NCBI GenBank assembly: GCA_022775985.1
Contig: JALFIM010000029.1
Location: forward strand, 1-50,809
Length of the DNA: 50,809 bases
Origin: Prevotella sp.
GTDB lineage: Bacteria; Bacteroidota; Bacteroidia; Bacteroidales; Bacteroidaceae
Direction: 5' to 3'
A program made the translations under genes and the position numbers. The stretch's first letter is position 1; each line of letters starts with the position of its first letter. The notes under the pieces are model-generated. The model was not told where the DNA came from and made no database searches. It saw only the letters and a program-made list of their open reading frames with translations. This document shows, one piece after another, positions 44,692 to 50,809 of the stretch.

Positions 44692-45879
44692 TCAGAGCAG
44701 ATGCCCAGGTACGCACGCGGCCATGGCCTTGTAGGCTTCCTCGCTTGGGTGCAGGTGGTCGCCAGAGTCGTAGCCGGGGGCGAACTGCGATGGGTGGTCG
44801 GGGTCGCGCAGTGCACGGTCGAAGTCTACGCAGCCGTCAAACAGCGGCGACTCACGCAGCCATGTGTTGAACTCGCAGCGCAGCTTGTCGCGGTCGGCAC
44901 TGTACGTGCGCCACCCCTCTATGGGCAGCAGGGTGCCGCTCCATACGCGCAGCCCGAGGCGACGTGCGTGCTCCACGTATATGTCCTGTACGCCGTGCTC
45001 CAGGTCATCAATGGTGGGCATGTCGCTCCATGGGCGAAACGGGTTTACGTCTGTGCCCACGGGGTGTATTATGTCGTTGATGCCATGCTGTATTATCACG
45101 TCGGTGGCTCCGCTCACGTTCATCTCTATGGGGAACCGTGTGGCACCGCGCAGTCCGTATGCCTGGTAGGTGATGCAGTCGTACTGGCGCAGTATGCGCG
45201 TGCCGCACACGGCGCGTCTTATCACTGCCACGTGGCGGCGGTGCTCATTCCATGCCCTCAGCGCGAGCCAGTCGGGCCAGCTCTGTGCCGTTATGGAGTC
45301 GCCGTAGCATATCAGCGCGTGGTTATCAGGCTCGGTGAGTATGTCTATGGTGTTGAGGAAGTAGAACCACTGAGTGTGGCGTGTCTTGTCTATGGGCAGA
45401 TGCTCCGTGTCGGCGAAGTCGCCATAGCTGTACTGTCCTTTAGACAGCGGCCCGGTGACGAGCGTCCCTGCGTTCATCTGTGTGAATCCGCCGAAGTACA
45501 TGCTCACCTCTATCGTGTCGCCGGCATGCACGTCCATGGGCATGTCGTCGCTCTGAAGCTCCGTGCCAGGGGCTATGGTGCATGACGTTTCGCCGCCGAA
45601 CGTTATGGGCGTGAGGCTGCTATGGAAGTCGGCGGGGCGTGCCGCGCTGGCGTGGGTGATGGTGATGGGCTCCGTTCCTGTGAGGTTGGAGAAGCGGAAA
45701 CGCAGCTTGCAGCCGTCAAACGGTATGCGTATGGGGTAGCGCAGGGTGAGGTCGCGTGCGTAGGTGGCCTCGCGGCGGTCGGTTATGGAGGTGGCGTTGC
45801 CCCAGCAGCTCACCCATTTGGTGAACCTGTCTGTGGCGGATGGCGTGTGAGGGGTGTCGTTGTTTTCTCTCATTTTCAT
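44692..45879 (-). CDS. SGNH/GDSL-family hydrolase
   Basis: A 395-residue protein with a C-terminal SGNH hydrolase domain, probably a carbohydrate or acyl esterase. Block I appears as ICYGDSITAQ (nucleophile Ser near residue 190), block III as IIQHGINDI, and the catalytic pair as SGDHLHPSEEAY (Asp and His). An N-terminal beta-rich domain of about 170 residues precedes it, as in many plant-polysaccharide esterases, but there is no signal peptide, so it may be cytoplasmic. Start taken at 45879 (MKMREN), behind a purine-rich AGGAAAG; the frame is open to 45924. It follows the GNAT gene in a minus-strand run. Confidence 0.88.
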   Translation of the reverse strand: MKMRENNDTPHTPSATDRFTKWVSCWGNATSITDRREATYARDLTLRYPIRIPFDGCKLRFRFSNLTGTEPITITHASAARPADFHSSLTPITFGGETSCTIAPGTELQSDDMPMDVHAGDTIEVSMYFGGFTQMNAGTLVTGPLSKGQYSYGDFADTEHLPIDKTRHTQWFYFLNTIDILTEPDNHALICYGDSITAQSWPDWLALRAWNEHRRHVAVIRRAVCGTRILRQYDCITYQAYGLRGATRFPIEMNVSGATDVIIQHGINDIIHPVGTDVNPFRPWSDMPTIDDLEHGVQDIYVEHARRLGLRVWSGTLLPIEGWRTYSADRDKLRCEFNTWLRESPLFDGCVDFDRALRDPDHPSQFAPGYDSGDHLHPSEEAYKAMAACVPGHLL

Positions 45880-45936
45880 ATATCTGATTGTTCTTTCCTG
45901 TGTCAGTGCCGTGGTGGGGCGCATGGTGTGGCGGTG

Positions 45937-46509
45937 TCAGCGCAGTGGTCTCACGAGGTGACGCATGGCGTGTCCGCCCCATACTGCATCATCGGCATAC
46001 TCGAATCCGAGCGAGCGGTAGAGGCGTTCTGCGGCGGGATTGCCCTTGTCTACGAGCAGGGCGGCGGGCAGTTCGGCCTCTGTGGCCCTGTCTATGGCGG
46101 CATTCAGCAGCTTATGGGCTATGCCCTTGCCGCGCTGGTCGGCCCTTACGGCCAGGCTGTCTATGTACCATTCGCCCACAGAAGTCTCATCGTCCATGTC
46201 GGTGAAGTCACGTCCGAGCAGCTCGGCGGCTCCCTTGATGAAGGCATCGCGCAGCTCATGCAGTCTGCCTCCATCGTATGACACTACGGCTCCGCATACT
46301 TTGCCGTCGGCATCGAGTGTCACTATGGCGTTGTGGTAGCTGTATTGCGACACCTCGGCGGCCGCGAGGCGGCTTATAAGCACATAGAAGTCGTGGAGAG
46401 TGTGGCCCTCTCCTGCGAGGTTGAGGCAGCACTCGTCGCTCATGGCGGTCATCACGAGCTGCGCTATGGCATCGGCATGCTCGCGTCTGGCTTGTGTTAT
46501 GGTTGTCAT
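45937..46509 (-). CDS. GNAT-family N-acetyltransferase
   Basis: A 190-residue acetyltransferase. Motif A is present as VGEWYIDSLAVRADQRGKGIAHKLLNAA (split: strand DSLAVR, then the pyrophosphate loop QRGKGIA near residue 116), and the C-terminal part has NPAAERLYRSLGFEYAD. It transfers acetyl from acetyl-CoA to an unknown amine. The chosen start at 46509 (MTTITQARRE) excludes a low-complexity N-terminal extension that only translates the 22-bp array; 46530 is the other option. It lies 57 bases upstream of the SGNH gene on the same strand. Confidence 0.87.
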   Translation of the reverse strand: MTTITQARREHADAIAQLVMTAMSDECCLNLAGEGHTLHDFYVLISRLAAAEVSQYSYHNAIVTLDADGKVCGAVVSYDGGRLHELRDAFIKGAAELLGRDFTDMDDETSVGEWYIDSLAVRADQRGKGIAHKLLNAAIDRATEAELPAALLVDKGNPAAERLYRSLGFEYADDAVWGGHAMRHLVRPLR

Positions 46510-46640
46510 ATCTGCGGTGTTGTTTGTCATTGTCTGTGGTGTGGGTCGTCGTTGCCTGTGGTGTGGCTTGTCATTGTCTGTTGTGTGGGGTGTCGTTGTC
46601 AGTGGTGTGGGGTGTCGTTGTGGGTTATTACGTCCGACAC
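46503..46640. repeat. 22-bp tandem array at the GNAT start
   Basis: Units begin at 46524, 46546, 46568 and 46590, each 22 bp, of the form TTGTCATTGTCTGTGGTGTG plus two more; a partial fifth follows at 46612 and a degenerate one at 46503 overlaps the GNAT start codon. On the minus (transcribed) strand the array forms the GNAT leader. Confidence 0.88.
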
Positions 46641-46742
46641 CCGGCATGCTCGTGTCGGCCCTCTCGGAGGGTGGCGCGGCGTGTCGGGTGCCAGGGGTTG
46701 GTGTGTCGTGGGTGCTGGCGCATGCCATGTCGGTGGTGTCAG

Positions 46743-46825
46743 CAGCCGTGTGTTCAGTTATTCGCAGTTGTGTTTCTGCTATTTGCTGCCGCGTTTCCGT
46801 TATTTACAGCCGCGTTCTATTATCC
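46743..46825. repeat. 21-22-bp tandem array spanning the kinase stop codon
   Basis: Four units begin at 46743, 46765, 46786 and 46807, all CAGCCG-like followed by TGTTTC or GTTTCC and GCTATTTG or GTTATTTA. The last unit includes the kinase stop codon and the final codons (ERGCK), as if the 3' end of the gene had been duplicated outwards. With 46503-46640 this accounts for most of the 290-base gap. Confidence 0.78.
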
Positions 46826-47891
46826 TCCGCATGTCATCGGCATGGCTCCGTGCGCTCAGGAATAGCTGCCACTGGTTGCGTGCCCGAACAAGGTTGTGCG
46901 TGGGATAGGCTGTCTTGTAGTACGTGTCGCCGTTGATGTAGTCGGTGAGGAAGCGCACGCACTGCATGTATGGGAACAGCATGGCGGCGTAGGGGAGGTG
47001 TTCCTTCTCCACAGGTGTGAGGAAACTGCCTGCAGACCGAAGGTAACCAGCGGTGAAAGCCTCGAATATGTCCATGCGGAATGCTATCTTGCTGATGTCG
47101 GGTTCGTCCTCAGCCACGGTGTTGGCGGCAGTGCGCAGGAAGTCGCCGAAGTCGGAGAACACGTAGCTTGGCATCACTGTGTCGAGGTCTATGACGCAGA
47201 GCACGTGTCCGTCCTCGTCGAACATCATGTTGTTGACCTTCGTATCGCAGTGGCATACGCGCTTGGGCAGCTTGCCCTCGCGGTGCAGTTGCTCCGCGAG
47301 ACACATGCTCCGCGACTGGCGTTCTATCTCGTCTACGAACTTGTGTACGTTCTCAAGCCGTCCGGCACGGTCGGATGACATGGCGTCTATGAGCTGACGG
47401 TAGCGCAACTCCATGTTGTGGAAGTCGGGAATGGTCTCGCCCAGTGTCTCGGGCAGGTCTGTGAGCATGGCCTCAAACTGCCCGAACGCCTGTCCTGCGA
47501 ACTCGGAATAGTATGGGTTGACGGTCTCGTAGGTCTTAGCCCGGGGTATGAATACCGACACACGCCAATAGTGTTGCTGCCCGTCGTGCCAGTATGTCTT
47601 GCCGTTGTCGGCCTTGACGAATGTCAGCACCTTGCGGTCTATGTCGTCGGCACCGCTCTCTTGCAGCTTCTTGCGGATATGATCCGTCACCACCTCGATG
47701 TTGTGCTGCAGCAGGTCTACGTCCTGGAATACGGCGTTGTTGATGCGTTGCAGCACGTAGTCGGGCGCGTCGGGCTCGGCGGTGGTTATCTTGTACGTGT
47801 CGTTGATGAGTCCGTTGCCGAGCGGCTTGATGTCAGCCACGGTGCCGTGGAGGCCGAAGTGTGCGGCGACAGAGTTTAAATCATTGTTCAT
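46800..47891 (-). CDS. N-acetylhexosamine 1-kinase-like phosphotransferase
   Basis: A 363-residue aminoglycoside-phosphotransferase-fold kinase, closest by eye to NahK, which phosphorylates GalNAc and GlcNAc at C1. Seen: PLGNGLINDTYKI near residue 22 (nucleotide loop), VLQRINNAVF (Lys-equivalent strand), catalytic HCDTKVNNMMFDEDG near 216, and the metal-binding VIDLDTVMPSYVFSDFGDFLR near 234. The start at 47891 (MNNDLN) follows the family N-terminus; the frame to 47975 would overlap the upstream gene. It lies 68 bases after the GH109 gene, which would supply free GalNAc. NahK assignment is inference from motif and context. Confidence 0.87.
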   Translation of the reverse strand: MNNDLNSVAAHFGLHGTVADIKPLGNGLINDTYKITTAEPDAPDYVLQRINNAVFQDVDLLQHNIEVVTDHIRKKLQESGADDIDRKVLTFVKADNGKTYWHDGQQHYWRVSVFIPRAKTYETVNPYYSEFAGQAFGQFEAMLTDLPETLGETIPDFHNMELRYRQLIDAMSSDRAGRLENVHKFVDEIERQSRSMCLAEQLHREGKLPKRVCHCDTKVNNMMFDEDGHVLCVIDLDTVMPSYVFSDFGDFLRTAANTVAEDEPDISKIAFRMDIFEAFTAGYLRSAGSFLTPVEKEHLPYAAMLFPYMQCVRFLTDYINGDTYYKTAYPTHNLVRARNQWQLFLSARSHADDMRRIIERGCK

Positions 47892-47959
47892 GTTGAGTCG
47901 TTGTGGGCGTTCCTTATGCCCTTTTATGGTTGTTGTGGTTTGATGATTGGCTTGTTGGG

Positions 47960-49372
47960 TCAGCGGCGTTTCCATGCCCCACGGGTGAAGTCGGGCACCT
48001 TGACGGGTGCGGAGCCGTTCTCAATGGATATCCTTGACAGCTCGCCTATGCAGCACCACTCGGCCATGTCGTACACATCCATGTCGAGTGGCAGCCCGTT
48101 GCGCAGGCAGTACACGAGCCGGTAGTCCATGATATAGTCCATACCGCCGTGTCCGCCCACCGTCTTGGCCTTGTCCTGAATCTGTTTCACGTAGTTGGGC
48201 GTGTAGTCATTGAGCATGGCATTGCGTGTCTCGTCGTTGAGTGGAGTATGGGAGTTGAGGTTCTGGTAGTCTACCTTGAGTCCCTTGGCCTGTTCCTTGC
48301 GCAGCAGAATCTGCTCCACAGGGTACTTGCTGGCATAGCCATCGGTGCCCACTATCTGGAACATGCGGCTGTATGGACGCGGAGTCATCACGTCGTGCTG
48401 TATGAGCATGGTCTTGCCCTTGATGGTACGGATGAGCGTAGAGGTCTGGTCGCCGTTCTGGAAGTCGGTGCATGGCTTGCCTGTCTGGCGCTCCACGGCC
48501 TTGGGTCCGTTCACGGCCTTGGTGTCCATGGCCACGAGATAGTCCATGAGGTCGGTGCGGTGTATGCCCAAAACCTGGCAGTCGGGGCCAATACCGTGCG
48601 TGGGATACACATCGCCACGGTTCTTGCGGTTGAAGTCAAGCCGCCAGTTGTTCTTGTACTCGCCCCAGAAGTCGTCGAGATTGTGCAGGTATGAGCCTTC
48701 CACATGGAGAACCTCGCCGAACACTCCTTGCCGTGCCATGTTGAGTGCGGACACCTCGAAGAAGTCATATACGCAGTTCTCGAGCATCATGCAGTGCTTG
48801 CGCGTGCGCTCAGAGGTGTTGATGAGTGCCCAGATGTCATTGATAGTCATGGCTGCGGGCACCTCTATGGCCACGTTCTTGCCGTGTTCCATGGCGTAGA
48901 GGGCTATGGGCACGTGGTGAATCCAGTCAGTAGCGATGTATATAATGTCTATGTCATTGCGCTCGCACATCTTCTTGTATGCGTCAGCGGAGCCGCTGTA
49001 AGCGTCGGCACGGTGCCGTCCGTTGCGCTCAAGTATCTTCTGTGACTTCTCCACGCGGTCGGCATCGAGGTCGCAGAGGGCCTTGATGTCGGTGCCGTCG
49101 ATATTGGCCCAGCGCTCCACCGCGCCCGGTCCGCGCATGCCGAGACCTACGAATCCCACCCTTACGACATCCATCTTGGGTACGGTGAGGTTGATTACGT
49201 CCTTCTGGTTGGCCGGGCGTATCGGTGTAGCGAGTACTATCGGGCTCTTGTCGGCCTTGGCTGAGGCTGTGGTGCGGGCCTGACGGCGGGCTGATGACTT
49301 ACGTGCGTTCTGCTGTGCGCTGCTGCTTATCGTTATGAGCAGTGCCGAGATGATGAGTAGTAATTTTCTCAT
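47960..49372 (-). CDS. GH109 alpha-N-acetylgalactosaminidase (Gfo/Idh/MocA fold)
   Basis: A 470-residue exported NAD+-dependent glycosidase that removes terminal alpha-linked GalNAc, as on mucin or A-antigen glycans. Signal peptide MRKLLLIISALLITISSSAQ; a basic linker; then the Rossmann fold, starting VRVGFVGLGMRGPGAVERWA, with EVPAAMTINDIW, MMLENCVYDFFEVSALNMAR, and RKNRGDVYPTHGIGPDCQ. The Tyr-x-x-His in that last motif is the GH109 catalytic pair. Start set at 49372 by the promoter at 49449-49479. It heads the operon with the N-acetylhexosamine-kinase-like gene. Confidence 0.94.
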   Translation of the reverse strand: MRKLLLIISALLITISSSAQQNARKSSARRQARTTASAKADKSPIVLATPIRPANQKDVINLTVPKMDVVRVGFVGLGMRGPGAVERWANIDGTDIKALCDLDADRVEKSQKILERNGRHRADAYSGSADAYKKMCERNDIDIIYIATDWIHHVPIALYAMEHGKNVAIEVPAAMTINDIWALINTSERTRKHCMMLENCVYDFFEVSALNMARQGVFGEVLHVEGSYLHNLDDFWGEYKNNWRLDFNRKNRGDVYPTHGIGPDCQVLGIHRTDLMDYLVAMDTKAVNGPKAVERQTGKPCTDFQNGDQTSTLIRTIKGKTMLIQHDVMTPRPYSRMFQIVGTDGYASKYPVEQILLRKEQAKGLKVDYQNLNSHTPLNDETRNAMLNDYTPNYVKQIQDKAKTVGGHGGMDYIMDYRLVYCLRNGLPLDMDVYDMAEWCCIGELSRISIENGSAPVKVPDFTRGAWKRR

Positions 49373-49448
49373 GTTGTTGCGTATAGGTTGTTTTGATTGG
49401 GCGTGTGTGGCCGTAGCTGTAAGATGGTAAACCTTCGTCACGGTGCTG

Positions 49449-49479
49449 CAAACTTACTAAAAAAAAAGAGTAAAACAAA
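49449..49479 (-). promoter_or_regulatory. Promoter of the GH109-kinase operon
   Basis: On the minus strand TTTG (49476-49479), 19 bases (T-rich), TAAGTTTG (49449-49456), 77 bases before the GH109 start codon. It matches the Bacteroidota consensus and excludes the in-frame ATG at 49441 as a normal start. Confidence 0.8.
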
Positions 49480-49556
49480 GGTTTGCGCGTGAAATATGCC
49501 TCGTCGGGCTGCATTTCTTTTCATAATGTCACTCGTCGTGTGCCCTGCGGTGATGT

Positions 49557-49644
49557 GATGAGGGCTGTAAGACGGTATGATGAGGGCTGTATAATATAAT
49601 AATGTGTGTCATGTGGCCGTGTGGCGCATGCTGTATGGCCGTGT
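49557..49644. repeat. Degenerate 22-bp repeat array before recA terminator
   Basis: Units begin at 49557, 49579, 49601 and 49623. The first two share GATGAGGGCTGTA, the last two share ATGGCCGTGT/TGTGGCCGTGT at their ends. The period is exactly 22. Confidence 0.7.
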
Positions 49645-49668
49645 GATGCAGCATCGGTATGTATGCGA

Positions 49669-49709
49669 AGAGCGCGTGCCATGTGCCGTGAGGCAGTGGC
49701 ATGCGCTCT
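49669..49709. terminator. recA terminator hairpin
   Basis: AGAGCGCGTGCCA (49669-49681) pairs with TGGCATGCGCTCT (49697-49709), 13 bp with one G-U, 15-base loop. It lies 25 bases beyond the recA stop on the minus strand. Confidence 0.78.
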
Positions 49710-49733
49710 TTATGATACTGTACAGGCGGAGTG

Positions 49734-50762
49734 TCAGTCTATGTCATGCTTGTCGGCGATGGCCTGTTTGATGAGTGCTTCTATCTCCTCGCACAGCTCG
49801 GGGTTGTCCTTCAGCAGCGACTTCGTGGCATCGCGGCCCTGTGCCAACTTGGTGTTGCCGTATGAGAACCACGAGCCGCTCTTCTGTATGATGCCGTATT
49901 CCACGCCGAGGTCTACCAGCTCGCCCACCTTGGAGATGCCCTCGCCGAACGTTATCTCGAATTCGGCCTTGCGGAACGGGGGTGCCACCTTGTTCTTCAC
50001 CACCTTGACGCGCACCTGATTGCCTATAATCTGGTCGCCGTCCTTGATGCTTGTCACGCGGCGGATGTCGAGTCGTACGCTCGCATAGAACTTCAGGGCG
50101 TTGCCACCGGTAGTGGTCTCGGGGTTGCCGAACATTACTCCTATCTTCTCACGCAGCTGATTGATGAATATGCAGGTGGTGTTGGTCTTGGATATGGTGC
50201 TCGTGAGCTTTCTCAGGGCCTGACTCATGAGGCGTGCCTGGAGTCCTACCACATTGTCGCCCATGTCGCCCTCTATCTCCTTCTTGGGCGTGAGGGCCGC
50301 CACTGAGTCTACTACTATGATGTCGATGGCGGCCGAACGGATGAGCTGGTCGGCTATCTCAAGGGCCTGCTCGCCGTTGTCGGGCTGCGATATCCACAGG
50401 TTGTCTACGTCAACGCCTAACTTGGCGGCATAGAAACGGTCGAAGGCATGCTCCGCATCGATAAATGCCGCTATACCGCCGGCCTTCTGTGCCTCGGCGA
50501 TGGCGTGTATGGCGAGAGTGGTCTTACCCGAGCTCTCGGGGCCGTATATCTCTATGATGCGGCCCTTGGGGTAACCGCCCACGCCGAGGGCGGCATCAAG
50601 GCCGATGCTGCCCGTGGGTATCACGTCTACGTTCTCTATCTGTTCGTCACCGAGTTTCATTATAGACCCCTTGCCGAAGTCTTTCTCTATCTTTGCCATG
50701 GCGGCCTGAAGGGCTTTGAGCTTGCCTTCCTGTGCCGTGGGCTGTTCTTCTGTCTTAGCCAT
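49734..50762 (-). CDS. recA: Recombinase RecA
   Basis: RecA, 342 residues, the ATP-dependent strand-exchange filament protein that also triggers SOS autoproteolysis. Seen: Walker [10 protein letters not shown] (about 72-80), the catalytic Glu in [10 protein letters not shown], Walker [14 protein letters not shown], the DNA-binding loop L1 region [21 protein letters not shown], and L2 beginning [29 protein letters not shown] in parts. The C-terminal domain and acidic tail are short but normal for Bacteroidota. Monocistronic; the upstream 47 bases to the window edge show no promoter. The two longer motifs are residues about 154-174 and 195-223. Confidence 0.97.
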   Translation of the reverse strand: MAKTEEQPTAQEGKLKALQAAMAKIEKDFGKGSIMKLGDEQIENVDVIPTGSIGLDAALGVGGYPKGRIIEIYGPESSGKTTLAIHAIAEAQKAGGIAAFIDAEHAFDRFYAAKLGVDVDNLWISQPDNGEQALEIADQLIRSAAIDIIVVDSVAALTPKKEIEGDMGDNVVGLQARLMSQALRKLTSTISKTNTTCIFINQLREKIGVMFGNPETTTGGNALKFYASVRLDIRRVTSIKDGDQIIGNQVRVKVVKNKVAPPFRKAEFEITFGEGISKVGELVDLGVEYGIIQKSGSWFSYGNTKLAQGRDATKSLLKDNPELCEEIEALIKQAIADKHDID

Positions 50763-50772
50763 AAATGTTACT

Positions 50773-50800
50773 GAATTTTGAGTTTTGAATTTTGAGTTTT
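50773..50800. repeat. 14-bp direct repeat upstream of recA
   Basis: GAATTTTGAGTTTT occurs twice in tandem (50773-50786, 50787-50800) and then GAATT. It lies directly upstream of the recA start codon in the mRNA leader region, at the window edge. Confidence 0.7.
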
Positions 50801-50809
50801 GAATTGGTC

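Noticed and set aside
46510..46728. N-terminal extension of the GNAT protein
   Set aside because: It is only the translation of the 22-bp array (Thr/Pro/His repeats); GNAT homology begins after 46509.

Overview
The window is GC-rich bacterial chromosome from the Bacteroidales, most like a Prevotella- or Muribaculaceae-type gut organism. Evidence: the Bacteroidota promoter consensus (TTTG, 19-20 bases, then TAnnTTTG) recurs upstream of genes; Shine-Dalgarno sequences are weak; the tig-clpP-clpX-recQ block and family content (GH109, GH30, TPR-LytS kinase with LytTR regulator, GIN-domain protein, DUF2490, FKBP lipoprotein) are typical. There is no phage, insertion sequence or CRISPR array. Almost all DNA is coding; the unusual material is between genes.

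Layout. 1-10.5 kb, mostly plus strand: end of a PD-(D/E)XK ATPase-like protein, a phosphodiesterase, trigger factor, ClpP, ClpX, RecQ, then a two-component pair (TPR histidine kinase, LytTR regulator). 10.6-17.7 kb: a secreted GH30 enzyme (minus), aspartate-semialdehyde dehydrogenase (plus), and a minus operon of a cation/proton antiporter with a stress domain, an ABC ATPase and a CvfB-like S1 protein. 18.7-22 kb: glycyl-tRNA synthetase with an FKBP lipoprotein, a probable long non-coding transcript, and tRNA-Leu(UAG). 22.3-28.5 kb: a GIN-domain protein diverging from a four-gene cluster (VTC polyphosphate-polymerase-like protein, DUF4956 membrane protein, DUF2490 protein, Cthe_2159-like lipoprotein), then a Na+/Ca2+ exchanger. 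28.9-35 kb: a heavy-metal RND efflux operon headed by a small His-rich protein. 35.6-44.5 kb: a six-hairpin glycosidase, a polytopic GT-C-like protein, a MATE exporter, a second Cthe_2159-like protein with a small secreted partner, and a TraB/GumN protein. 44.7-50.8 kb, minus strand: SGNH hydrolase, GNAT acetyltransferase, N-acetylhexosamine-kinase-like protein, GH109 and RecA.

Functional links: GH109 and the kinase make a short route from alpha-linked GalNAc to GalNAc-1-phosphate. The VTC/DUF4956/DUF2490/Cthe_2159 cluster looks like an envelope polyphosphate or polymer system of unknown purpose and is the best candidate for an undescribed protein system.

The most striking pattern is non-coding: at least eight intergenic regions hold tandem arrays with the same 22-bp period but different unit sequences. 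Three of them (18.1, 28.7 and 41.3 kb) share a palindromic GGCCCATTTCGC-type unit in four copies each. All four convergent gene pairs are separated by a long hairpin, one with a perfect 34-bp stem.
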